DNA from: Auanema rhodensis
Lineage: Eukaryota > Nematoda > Chromadorea > Rhabditida > Rhabditidae
DNA: 64,000 nt
Direction of reading: 5' to 3'
NCBI GenBank assembly: GCA_964057225.1
Contig: OZ059897.1
Span: 14,632,001-14,696,000 of the forward strand
Positions within the stretch are counted from its first letter, which is position 1. Every line of letters starts with the position of its first letter. A program made the position numbers and the translations under genes. Positions 12,961-22,977 of this stretch are shown piece after piece. The notes beneath the pieces were generated by a model, which did not search any database, was not told the DNA's origin, and saw only the letters and a program-made list of their open reading frames with translations.

Positions 12961-13068
12961 TAAATTATTTATCATATGACTTCATAAAAATAAAATCAAA
13001 TACAAAGGATTAGCATATAAAGAATAGACTGGAATGTTTTATTCACATAAATTAAAGGTTAAATTTTT
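12961..13068 (-). repeat. Right arm of foldback pair
   Basis: Reverse complement of 11,552-11,671. It starts exactly where the duplicated Rho intron stops, so the inverted arm marks the breakpoint. Confidence 0.8.
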
Positions 13069-13143
13069 ATTTTATTGAAAATGTGTTTATATTGAACAAA
13101 AACATGCCATTTTATAAATTTTTTTTTAATTTTATAGGTACTG

Positions 13144-13229
13144 CTGCCAACGATGAGGAGATCGATGCTTTGGAACACATCACATTTGTTTGATGTGTTC
13201 CAAAGCATCGATCTCCTCATCGTTGGCAG
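13144..13229. repeat. Perfect 39-bp hairpin built from an exon
   Basis: Arms 13,144-13,182 and 13,191-13,229 are perfect reverse complements around an 8-base loop. The similarity continues outward, with two mismatches, through a splice-acceptor-like TAG|GTAC on both sides. The last exon of the decayed gene on the - strand is therefore repeated in inverted orientation. Confidence 0.9.
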
Positions 13230-14237
13230 GCGTACCTACAAAATAAAATAAATACATTTCTGTAATCAAAGTAGTAAAATATACAACATTTAAAACTATA
13301 TAAGAATACCGGCATATGCCTCCTCAGCGAGAATGGATCCAGCTGTGCATAGGTTGACATTTGGCGTGGCGAGAGTTTGATTGGGACGCACACTAAAACA
13401 AAAATTTTGAAAGAACTCTAAAAAACCTTCAAACTTCTCAAATAGCAATATTATTTATAAAAGGTTATAAAGTTATAAAAATATACCAGCATGAGCCGCC
13501 TCAGTGAGAATGGGTTCGGCTCGGCATAGGTTCGTTGTAGGATTTATCGCATCGCTTGAATCCTTAATAAATTATTATTCCATCATTAAATGTTTTTGCA
13601 TTAAGTGCTGTAATTTATAATTCTAATAATAGAAAAAAAATCATACCACGTCGACATTTGGCTTGCCGAGAGTTTGATTAGGACGCACACGAAGTAAAAA
13701 AAAATTTAAAAGAACTTCAAAAAGCTTTTAAACTTTTCCAATATCAATATTATTTATAAAAGGTTATAAAGTAGAAAAGAAAAGTTTATTCAAACCTGTT
13801 TGCAGGGTAAGCTTAGCATGAATTTCTCGGATCACTGCAAGAAGAATGCCTATGACAACTGCTTGAGTTGGAAAGTCCATATCGATTTGCCTAAACGGAT
13901 AAAAGGGTTATGAGTTATGTAAAAAAGACAATTAACATGTGAAACCAATTATTAAAGCAATTAAATAATGTTAAAAATAAAATATTCACTCACTTCGATC
14001 GCACAATTTTCATAACGCGATCATACAAATATTCAATAGCCAGAGCATCAGCCTAAAATTATATTTTCATTAAAAATATAAATATGTACATACAAAACTT
14101 CAAACAATAATAGTTCAACTTACCGAAATAAAATGAGAAGCCATCAACAAGGAACCCCGAGCACGCAATCTGTAAAGATATCCAATGAAATTTAAATGAT
14201 TAAATGATGAAATAATGGAAAAACTGCCCCCGTCCAT
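13195..14237 (-). pseudogene. Unidentified multi-exon gene, probably decayed
   Basis: Exon-like blocks on the - strand are 14,124-14,237 (ATG at 14,237), 13,994-14,052, 13,796-13,890, about 13,310-13,394 and about 13,195-13,236. The first three join in phase and encode a helical stretch including ALAIEYLYDRVMKIVRS and DFPTQAVVIGILLAVIREI. A downstream exon beginning VRPNQTL is present twice (13,310-13,394, and split over about 13,487-13,555 and 13,645-13,690). The second copy has lost its AG acceptor and is interrupted. From exon 3 the canonical phase does not lead into the VRPNQTL frame, another sign of decay. I do not recognise the family. It may be transposon cargo or a host gene fragment trapped in the island. 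Confidence 0.4.
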
Positions 14238-14439
14238 GTTATATGATCACTATTACAAAAATAATAAATTATTTCTTCGAACAATATCATATATTGTAGA
14301 AGCACCGAAAAAAAAATCTCTTTTCTATTCACAAAAGTCAGAATGTGGTGGAAGAATGTAACTAGTGTCGCGTCGCATGCGCATAGTTCAATTTGAAAGA
14401 GATCTTTTAGAAAAAACTTTTCAAATCATTGGAAATTAA

Positions 14440-15034
14440 TCTCTTCTCAACTTATTCAGATAAAAAAGTGTTAAAAGATTTAACAGAACTCTTGAAGAAA
14501 AAATGTGGAAAATTTTTACTCTTCAAGGAAATCATAGGACTGATATTCTTGATGATGTAATTCAAGGATATAATAATCATTATCACTCATTCATAAAAAT
14601 GACTCCCACACAGAAAATAAAGGAATAGTTTACAGTAATTTATTTCCCAAGTAGAGAAAATATAAAAAGAAATAAATACAAATTTTAAGTTAGGTGATAC
14701 TGTAATAATAACTAAGTGTAAAGCTATTTTCGATAAAGGTTATTTACCAAATTGAAGTACTGAACAATTAAAAGTTTCTGAAGTTCATCTATTCTCAGAA
14801 GGACCAATTATGTATTCTATTAAAGATCTTGCATATGAAGAAATAAAAGGTAAATTCGATGAAGAAGAACTAATACTTTACAATAATGTTACTCAGGAGT
14901 ACAAAATCGAAAAAGTGATAAAACGTAGAACAAGAAAAGAAAATGGAAAACCATTCAAAGAGTTACTAGTCAAGTGGTATGGATATCCAGATAAGTTTCA
15001 TTTTTGGATTCCTGCTGATGATTTAAAATCTTAA
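14440..15034 (+). pseudogene. Polinton/Maverick-type integrase, C-terminal remnant
   Basis: The + strand encodes, with in-frame stops, the end of a retroviral-type integrase core (words RFNRTLEEKMWKIF and YNNHYHSFIKMTPTQ), a small basic linker domain (VGDTV, KGYLPN), then an open stretch from 14,810 to 15,034 ending in a chromodomain (YKIEKVIKRRTRKENG, LVKWYGYP, WIPADDLKS). This order matches integrases of Polinton/Maverick self-synthesising transposons, which insert element DNA. Stops near 14,445, 14,627, 14,687 and 14,754 and the missing DDE part show that it is dead. It lies in the same island as polymerase and capsid-like remnants. Confidence 0.8.
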
Positions 15035-15226
15035 GAATCAAACGCTTATTCAATTTTATTCAAAAATCTAGGTGTATTCTTTACACTGCCAACCTTAACT
15101 CGATTATCTTGACTTCAACAATATTTTCACTCAAAATAAGGCTGTAACATTTAGTACTTTTGAGGAATATTGTAACATCAGGTCTACTTTTAATAATTAT
15201 ATCATTTTGTTCTGATACATCAAATA

Positions 15227-15640
15227 CTAATAACGGATAATAATATTAATAAACATCTTCTTCAATGAAAATATAATCTTTGACTGATTCGTAATAACTA
15301 TTTCTGAATTCTTTAGCAAAATTGTATATTTATCAAAGTCAAACTTCAGACATTCATATGGATACCTTTCTGAATTTTGTTCAACATAGATTTCTTCTAG
15401 CCCACAATTATCGAAACCCATAATTACCAAGTAAATTATCGATAACCATTAAGATTGCTCTACCAAATAGAAACATTGGAGCATTATTAGTCAGAGAGAC
15501 TTCATCAGTGTCACTTAATGCACTAGAGTCTGATTTATTCACCGATGTTTCTAAATTAATATAAGATTTATGAAAGAGAAGGTATTGATCACAAGTTTCA
15601 TTAATAAAATTAATTTCTCCATGCTGATTTAAACTAGAAC
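15227..15640 (-). pseudogene. Polinton capsid-like protein remnant
   Basis: On the - strand a broken reading frame from about 15,640 down to 15,227 contains YLLFHKSYINLETSV, DTDEVSLTNNAPMFLF and DNCGLEEIYVE. This resembles the N-terminal part of the large structural (double-jelly-roll capsid) protein of Polintons, in which a dedicated strand pattern is followed by an Asn-rich LF segment. The frame is broken near 15,420 and both ends are missing. The assignment is by remembered pattern and is supported mainly by the neighbouring integrase and polymerase remnants. Confidence 0.45.
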
Positions 15641-16002
15641 CCTATGAAGGAAAAATGATTATTGTATTTTTTTCTTATCGAAATAAAGGAAAAGAAATAT
15701 ATTTCAAAAAATATTTTGACATTTTTGATAAAATAGGAATAGACTATTAGGCTTTTCTGCATTTCTTGCCACCAACTATTCATAGCAATTATAATGCAAA
15801 GTTCTTAGCGGTTGAAGGTGCAAATTAAATTTTAATTTTTTTGTTCATTTGTTGTATTAAGATAGTCATCTGTCTTTGCAAACCATTGTATCTTTCATAT
15901 ACTGGTGGAGTTATGAGATGACCACCATCAATTTCTGTGAAGTTCAACTACGAATACGTTTGTTCTGACATAATCAGAAATTGAAGAGAAATTATATAAA
16001 AA
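15641..16002. other. Island filler, no recognisable feature
   Basis: AT-rich sequence between the capsid-like remnant and the first inverted-repeat copy. No intact frame and no clear similarity to other parts of the window were seen. Confidence 0.4.
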
Positions 16003-16183
16003 CTTTAATATTTTTGAATTTTTATTAAAGAATACGTGAATGTTCACGTGAAAATCATTTTTTATTGTTTTGTTATTACCATTTTTTTTATTTTTCAATC
16101 TCACACCTTTGTGAATCAGTTGTTTCTGATTATTTAAAATAAATAATTCTAATATATTTTATGTTCCTTGTTTAATCAAGACA
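16003..16183 (+). repeat. Repeat family A, left copy
   Basis: Two overlapping similarities meet here. Bases 16,003-16,152 match the reverse complement of 19,540-19,655 imperfectly, including the palindromic CACGTGAA/TTCACGTG core. Bases 16,062-16,183 match the reverse complement of 20,404-20,523 almost perfectly (TTATTGTTTTGTTATTACC ... TGTTCCTTGTTTAATCAAG). Confidence 0.85.
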
Positions 16184-16334
16184 TAAAAATGGTGCAGCGG
16201 TAAAATAGCCGATCAAAAAATAACAAAAAAAAATAATTAACGTTCATAAGTTAAAAGAGATACCGTAATAAGACAGGAATTCAAAAAAGAATTGTCAATA
16301 CACTTGCAAAAAGAGAAGAATTACTGTATGTACT

Positions 16335-16425
16335 AGTAGAGAGCCATGCCGAATTTACTAACCACGCCCCCAAACAGTTGCTAAAAACATACTTTTGAGG
16401 GCGTCAGCTGTCAAAATCATACTTT
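16335..16425 (+). repeat. Left terminal inverted repeat (family B)
   Basis: A 91-bp arm starting AGTAGAGAGCCATGCCGAAT and ending TCAAAATCATACTTTT. Its reverse complement lies at 19,729-19,820 with no difference noticed. It is GC-richer than its surroundings. Confidence 0.9.
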
Positions 16426-17350
16426 TCATCAAGAGGCAGGCTCTCGAGCCTGCGCATGGATCAAAATGCATGATATTTTAAAAATTTATATATTTTCTAA
16501 ATATTTTTAAAATTATTTCTTTTTAAATGTGTTTTTAAAATTACCAGATAAGACTACTTCTGACCTCATCATCGTTTAGACATTTCATCTGTTTATCAGT
16601 TACTGATTGTATTAAATCTATTCCTTTATGCTCAAGAGGTCTACTAGTATGTGCTGAGTCTTCAGTCTAAATTACCTGAAAATAAAGGAAAAGCTTGTAG
16701 AAGATCTTATCAGACCTATGCTGTGACAGTACCGAAGAGTATAAAGCCTATGAATATTAAAACAACGATTCCCCCCTTTCTGTATTACCCCTTATCTCTC
16801 TGTCTTTCTCACTCGTTCTCCCTCTTTTACGATTCGTCTCTCTCTATATCTTGTTATCTTTCTTTTATATCCTTTTATCTCTTGTCTAAGATTCTTTCCA
16901 CCTTTTGCAGCCATATTATTAAATGCAAAGAAAGTAACCATAATACTAGTTATTATAATCTATGCTACACAATCATAGTTAGTGTTTCAACTCAGCTGAA
17001 TCTTTTCTGTTTTAGTGTGTCTTCTCTCATATCCATTTTTCTAATACCAACTATATGTGAGCACCTTATCTAAAGAAAACTTGTTCGGCCAATTTAGTCT
17101 TGTTTTGGTTTTTTTATTGTCTAGTATTGTGTAACTCATAAAAGTTTTGATTATTTCTGTTCCAGCACCTAATTTTTTATTTTGTACTTGACGGCTATTG
17201 CATAAATCTGATAATACAAATAGTTAAATATATCTTAAGTGCATCCAGCTTACGATAATAATTAGAAGAGCATGAAGATACAAACCAGTAATCCAATTTT
17301 GTAATTTTTCTTAAATCTGTTTCCAACATTTTGTTTGAAACGTACATTGA

Positions 17351-18850
17351 ATGCAGACCGCTATCAACGGCTCAGCTTACGACCTTGTCTATTGTCCAGA
17401 TAGCACAGTTCCTGAAGCTAAAGGCTGGTTCATTGTTTGCTCATACGGTATAGGTGCGAGCACTTTGATATTTGGAATTTACTGTTCACGTCTGATGATT
17501 AACATATTAACAGATGAATATGGATCCTTTATTAAATATATTTATGTTTATCATATATCTTGTATGATATCCGGAATAGTCGTTTCATTATTTGGGGTAA
17601 TAATAAGTAAAATAGTCAAGAAATATGAATTAGATTTAGGCTCCAGTATATTATCTGCCACTGTTGTCTGGATATAGCATAGGTTTTTGGAATTATCTAT
17701 CCCTTCCACTTTTATATCAAACATATATTAATATTTTTCTTCATTTTGCTGGATATGCTATCTGTATCATGTTGTTTTTCTATCGATATTGGATAGTTCG
17801 AGCAGGAAACTACGATAGTAGATCTTGGATATTTCGTTTGGGAGTTATAGTAATAAGCCTGACATCTGTTGTTCCATTATTAATCGTTATGATTTTTATT
17901 CCGCATGATTTATCCAGTTTAGACAGTTTGGTTAAAGTATGTTTTGAGAAAAACTGTTCGAAATCTTCTCTTCTAGTCATGTCCAGCTTATTCTACACTT
18001 CTGAACATTCCAAACGCAGCTAATATAGGAAGATATCACAATGAATTTTTTCTTCGAATGGATCTCATTTTATTTTTTATAATTTCTGTACTTTTCATAA
18101 TATCTTTATTCGTTCTAAAACACTTAATTATAAGTAATTTGGATGAACAAAAGTTATCAATGTCTCAGAAGACATTATTGCTTCATCGAAAGCTACTTCG
18201 AGCTCTTCAGTTCCAGGTTATTTTATGACAATTTAATCATATTATTGTAACCAAAAAGATGTTTGAGGTGCAAAACAAAAATTGCGATTACAATCTGAAT
18301 GAATATACTAGAAAAGACAGATAGTGTGATATATTCAAAACAGAGCAAATTATATTCGATAAACTCTATAAACTTTTCAGCAACTGAGAAAAAAAAATTA
18401 AAATTGTATTCAAAGCACAAATGAAAATTAAATGATCCCTAAACGAACAATAAAATAGCCTAAAAGTATAGAATAACATTGTATGGGTTCGTAATGTGTT
18501 CTTTTCTATTCTGAAACATAAAACACCGCATTCTCTTATACATAGACGTAATATTTATAATTAATTTAAGGCTTTTGTTCCAAGTAGCTTTGTAGCTGGT
18601 CCAATTGTAATATTCTATATTATTTTGTATTTCGATATACCAGTACCTCTAGGTTTCACAATGTACTTTAAGTGAAATATTTAAATAAATTTCAGAAATT
18701 TCCCATTTATTGATTACATGTACACAATTGCATGGAATAGCTAATACAATAGGGATTATAGTTCTTAATAATACTTTATTAACTCAATTCATTCAAGGTA
18801 TTCTGAATATATTTTCAAATAACAAGCAGATTCCATTTAGATTTTCTTAA
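17351..18850 (+). CDS. Str-superfamily (Srh-like) 7TM chemoreceptor, 340 aa
   Basis: Five exons join in frame: 17,351-17,606, 17,647-17,936, 17,977-18,216, 18,571-18,652 and 18,696-18,850. Introns 1 and 2 are exactly 40 nt and the fourth is 43 nt; ignoring them makes the gene look frameshifted. The product is 340 aa with about seven hydrophobic helices, an extracellular Cys-containing start, a mid-protein FLRMDLILFFIISVLF helix, and the loop SMSQKTLLLHRKLLRALQFQ. That loop follows the LS-x-x-T ... LLRAL-x-Q pattern seen before TM6 in nematode Srh/Str/Sri/Srd receptors. TM7 ends near HGIANTIGIIVL. Such proteins sense environmental chemicals in ciliated neurons. An in-frame TGA precedes the ATG. 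The C-terminus could instead splice at 18,795. Confidence 0.85.
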
Positions 18851-19539
18851 TCTAGTGGGTGTCAAGGAACAATTTGTTCTGAAATCATCATTTTCTACGG
18901 TTCTGAAATTATCATTTATATCAAAGGTTTGGCGTTTGTCCACAGATTCATCTAAATTATTTTAAATTTCAGAAATCATCTACACTAACAACAACTCATA
19001 GTACTGTTCATCCAATTTAAGTTATTTAGTTATTTACTCATGCATTATTTATATTATTTTTATGGAATTATAATTATATTCTTCTAGCTGATTTACTGTA
19101 GTTGTGTTTTTGACGTTGGTTTAATCCTACACCCAAACTCCGATATTAACAATAAGCTGTCAAACAACCTGGAAATTGCTTTGTAATGTAAGACGGAAAT
19201 GATGAATTAACTATAAATAACAGTCAACTTAGAACTTATTCTATTATATGTAATAAACAATTTAAATACCGAATTATAGCTGTCACTAGCCATACAGAAA
19301 AATATGAAATCAAGAATAATATAAAGCTTCGAGTTTTTCTCAGAAATCATCAACTAAAATCAAATAAAAATAATTTGAGGTTGGGTATTCAGATGTGTAG
19401 AATCTGAAATTCCTAGTGAGATTTGGCTATGACTTCTGATTTTTCCGTAAATACGGTTTATACCGAGACCATCCACAAGGTTTGTTCACAAAGAAGTTCA
19501 GGCTGTGGTCACGTTGTGCCCAATGAATGTAAAATTAGA

Positions 19540-19655
19540 ATTATTTATTATTAATCATCGGGAACAACCGATTAACAAACGTGTGAGATTGAACAATAAA
19601 AAATGATTTTCACGTGAACTTTCACGTATTCTATAATAAAAATTCAAAAATATTA
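19540..19655 (-). repeat. Repeat family A, inner right copy
   Basis: Imperfect reverse complement of 16,003-16,152, lacking the about 25-bp TTGTTATTACC segment found in the other two copies. Confidence 0.75.
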
Positions 19656-19680
19656 AAAATATTTCTTTATGAAAAGTATA

Positions 19681-19768
19681 TTTTTGACAGCTGACGCCGA
19701 AAATATGATTTTGACAGTAGACGCCCCCAAAAGTATGATTTTGACAGCTGACGCCCTCAAAAGTATGT
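19681..19768. repeat. Three tandem units of about 30 bp
   Basis: Units start at 19,681, 19,709 and 19,739, each of the form TTTTGACAG(C/T)(T/A)GACGCC followed by an AAAATATGA-type tail. The left arm at 16,335-16,425 holds only about one and a half units. Confidence 0.8.
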
Positions 19769-19820
19769 TTTTAGCAACTGTTTGGGGGCGTGGTTAGTAA
19801 ATTCGGCATGGCTCTCTACT
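19729..19820 (-). repeat. Right terminal inverted repeat (family B)
   Basis: Reverse complement of 16,335-16,425. It overlaps the last tandem units, so the units are part of the terminus. Confidence 0.9.
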
Positions 19821-20121
19821 TGTATTCGAAGAAAATTTTGTAGAAAAAAGAGAATTTTTATGAATATTTAAAAGATTATTTGACAAGATTCTCCAATTTA
19901 ATGGAAAAAACTATAATATTGAGAAACGATGTAAATTTTCCTGAGATAATGGATAGTTCAGAAAAGTCAATAATCATTGAAAACTGGAAAAATCTTAAAA
20001 AGGAAATAAGAGAATTTGTAAAAATCGGTCAAATAAAAATAAAAAATACCTAGTAGAGCAGGCTATGGTTCATTAGTGTGTGTGTGTGGAATACCTTTAT
20101 AACTTTTCCAACAGTCGGAAA

Positions 20122-20400
20122 TTATGGTTGAACCTCCCTTATTGACTCTCTGATACAAGCTACGAGAGTTTCCTTAGTTCGATCGGGGACAACATAGATG
20201 AAACATTCTTTGGTTTCGCGGCATACACTACCAAAGACCCAAGTTTGCTTCTTCAGGCGTACTACGTTGTATTTCCTTCTCGAAACTAAGCTCTCATCCA
20301 CTTCTACAGCCACCAATTTCTACGGGAGGATTTCTAGGAGACGCCAGGCACACACTTCTCGAAGAAAATTATTATAATCAACAGTAGTGTGGTGTAAACG
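20122..20400 (-). pseudogene. ISXO2-like (Merlin/IS1595) transposase fragment
   Basis: On the - strand 20,316 down to 20,122 is open and encodes VAVEVDESLVSRRKYN, WVFGSVCRETKECFIYVVPD and RTKETLVACIRESI. This is the typical ISXO2-like DDE domain order: first catalytic D in E-x-DES, then the WVFG and R-x-x-TL strands. Upstream, about 20,390-20,336 reads TTVDYNNFLREVCAWRLLE in a different frame after a stop, so the gene is frame-broken. The C-terminal catalytic part is missing. Confidence 0.8.
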
Positions 20401-20403
20401 TTG

Positions 20404-20523
20404 TCTTGATTAAACAAGGAACATAAAATATATTAGAATTATTTATTTTAAATAATCAGAAACAACTGATTCACAAAGGTGTGAGATTGAAAAATAAAAA
20501 AATGGTAATAACAAAACAATAAC
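20404..20523 (-). repeat. Repeat family A, outer right copy
   Basis: Nearly perfect reverse complement of 16,062-16,183, located between the transposase fragment and the right end of the Merlin-like element. Confidence 0.9.
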
Positions 20524-20689
20524 TTTAGGCAGTTAATAAACCTTAGCCTGCTCTATTAGGTATTTGTTTATACTAAATTTATTCTATCATCATTACAAAG
20601 ATAATGAATTCTTTCCTCGAAAAGAACAAAAATTTTGTGCTCAATGACATTAGAAGTGATACTTCAGTCAAAATATTTTTGAAACAGAG

Positions 20690-21638
20690 TTCAGACAAAA
20701 GAAGGACTCCATAGAAGCAAAATTTGCTGTAAGATTGAAAACTAAAGAGCTGTATTGGTGAAGATCGAGAAAAATGGTATCAACATGCATGTCAAGAATT
20801 ACAAATGAATATGGAAAACATACAAACATGTGGATCAGGTTGGATTATTTCAGGAAGCAATTATCTCCAAATGGATAAAACTATTTGTAATTCACTTGAT
20901 GGAAGTAAATATATTGATCTACCTGATTGGATAAAAAATAACAAAGCTGTGATAAATGGAAAAAACAATGATGATAAATGTTTTATGTGGTCTGTACTAG
21001 CTCATCTACATCCTGCAGAAGATCATGTTGAAAAAGTTTCTAAGTACATACCTTTTGAGAATGAATTGAAGTTTGATGACCTCAAGTTTCCTATGAAAAT
21101 TAGAGATATTGATAAACTGTAAAAGATGAATGATCTTGTGGTTAATGTTTTCAAGTGTTGTCAAAGAAGCGGTGTCATCGATCGTTTACGTCCTTCAAGA
21201 AAAATCATTAGAGATACTAACAGAATTGTCAATCTTTTGTATCATGAAGACAATAAAGGAAATTCACATTACTCTCTTATTAAAAATCTCAATAAATTAC
21301 TCAACAAACGAGGTTGTCATCAGCAACAATTTTGTATACACTGTCATTCTCCTCACAGCAATAAATTTAAATATGATAGACATATCGAGGATTATGGTAG
21401 AAACAAGCAGAACATAAATTATCGAAAAAAGGAGTAACGAAAAAAAAGAACATCAGCAAAACTCAGAAACATCGCTTTGTTGTATATGCTGACTTTGCAT
21501 AATTTGAAAATTTAGTACTGTTTTATATGATCCATCAGAATCATGGACTATGGATGTTGGAAAACATATTGCAGCTGGATTTTATGTCATTGTTGTGGAC
21601 TCATTCACCGAAAAGATACATAGCATTAAGTCATATCA
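20690..21638 (+). pseudogene. Polinton-type protein-primed DNA polymerase B, N-terminal remnant
   Basis: Successive + strand frames read a CGSGWIISG motif, SKYIDLPDWI, KAVINGKNNDDKCFMWSVLA, a following KVSKYIPFENEL/FPMKIRDI block (frame 20,805-21,122), then NSHYSLIKNLNKLL and a C-x2-C zinc-finger-like HCHSPHSN segment (frame 21,126-21,437). This order is characteristic of the region preceding the exonuclease/polymerase core in Polinton PolB. A stop at 21,120, further breaks after 21,437, and truncation at about 21,638 against duplicated host sequence show that it is inactive. It replicated element DNA when intact. Confidence 0.8.
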
Positions 21639-22977
21639 TTGTATTTAATTTAATTTTTATAAATTATGTGATATGATAAATAATTTAATTGTAAAATTTA
21701 TTTATTTTATTATACAAATATCTTAATTTTAATATAAAATTTATAATAATTAAATATATGCATATTATTAATTGATATTACATAGTAATTAAAAAAAAAA
21801 TAAATAAGATTGTAAACTCTTATGTTATAAATAGATTCATAATCTTAAGATAATTTTTTCTTTTTTTGCGAAAAAATGCAAAAAAAAACGGATTTTTAAT
21901 GTTTTTTCTTCAAAGTAATTACTGAGTTATGCAACTTTGTTTTCGAGAGTTACGTGCTTCCTCCAACACTGACTTCTTTCGTCTCTCACATCGAACTTGT
22001 TCTAAAGCGAATCGTTGTCCAGTTGCAAATGAATCTTCAAATACTTCATCCAATCCTTCCTACAAACATTAAAGTTTTGTGTTGAATTATCAACTTGAAC
22101 GAAATGAACATGAAAATTAAAAAACTTACTGCTGTTGTAGCTGAGCATTCCAGATATCGAATTGCTCCTATTTGCTTCGCAAAAATCTCAGCTTGACTTA
22201 AAGCCATTGGTTGATCATTACTGAAACGGAGGTTCCAATTACAAAACAAAATGTTTTTGTGGAATTTGTTTATAAAAAGAAGAATAAATGTATATGTATA
22301 TATGAGTATTATCAGGTGTCAAACGAATTTATAGTATTTTTGAACTCAAAAGTGTTATTTTGGCCATTTTTTGCTTCCTCTTTACAATTACATCAAAGAT
22401 TAAAAGCTAATGTTTTTGATATAAATTAACTAAAAATAGATTTTAATGTACAATTTTTTGTTTAAAAAATTAAGAAAAACTAACTCTTCAGATCCTTCTT
22501 TTAAATATTTTGTCCTTTTATCAATTTGAGTACCAACAACAACGAAAGGAACAGTTCCAACATGATCTTTGATTGACATCATTAACTGAAAATAAATTAT
22601 AAAATTAAATATTATAACTATATTATTATAAAATATTTTATTTTATTTAGAATAATGAAGAAAAAAAAACATTTTGTATATTTAATTTGTATTTTTAAAA
22701 CAAAAAAAAAATAATTTTTTTATCTCATTTATCACTTTTATTTCTGTTTTTTTTTTCAGAAAAAAAAATCTCCTTCCCTAATATATGTCTTCATGTTATG
22801 AACTATGTACATATGTTTGAGAAATGTTGTTTGATCTTGTCCTCTACCAACAAATCAACTTTGTATCTGATTCTAACAAGAAATATTCCAAACGTATCGT
22901 AGCTTATCTTGTTGGCAAGCAGACGATAATGTGATGAACGAACATCGAAGGAATGAATATTAGATATGAAGCTATAT
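21639..22977. repeat. Direct duplicate of 11,623-12,960 (copy 2, native context)
   Basis: This copy continues without interruption into the 5' exons of the Rho gene, so it is the parent locus. Its left end abuts the polymerase remnant. Confidence 0.9.

Larger units (their letters stand above)
16335..19820. mobile_element. 3.5-kb inverted-repeat-bounded segment carrying a chemoreceptor
   Basis: The arms at 16,335-16,425 and 19,729-19,820 bound 3,486 bp whose only gene is the intact Str-type receptor at 17,351-18,850. No transposase is visible inside. TGTA occurs next to both outer ends (16,329-16,332 and 19,821-19,824), a weak target-duplication candidate because the exact ends are unclear. 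The segment sits inside a Polinton remnant. It may be a non-autonomous element that captured a gene, or two copies of one small element inserted in opposite directions around the gene. Confidence 0.55.
20046..20568 (-). mobile_element. Short IS1595/Merlin-like element, degenerate
   Basis: Termini of about 32 bp are imperfect reverse complements (AAATACCTAGTAGAGCAGGC at 20,046; its counterpart ends at 20,568). The 523-bp interval encloses a broken transposase fragment and the outer family A copy, which is therefore subterminal sequence of this element. The target-site duplication is unclear. Confidence 0.6.

Noticed and set aside
15227-15430. Independent small gene of 67 aa
   Set aside because: Better explained as one broken part of a longer capsid-like remnant that continues upstream to about 15,640.
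17607-17976. Two apparent frameshifts in the Str-type receptor
   Set aside because: Both vanish when 40-nt GT-AG introns (17,607-17,646 and 17,937-17,976) are removed; the frame then runs through conserved motifs.
18223-18420. Minus-strand frame within the receptor
   Set aside because: Lies in the 354-nt third intron; no motif.
16329-19824. TGTA target-site duplication of the 3.5-kb element
   Set aside because: Four bases in AT-rich DNA and uncertain termini are not enough to claim it as a feature.
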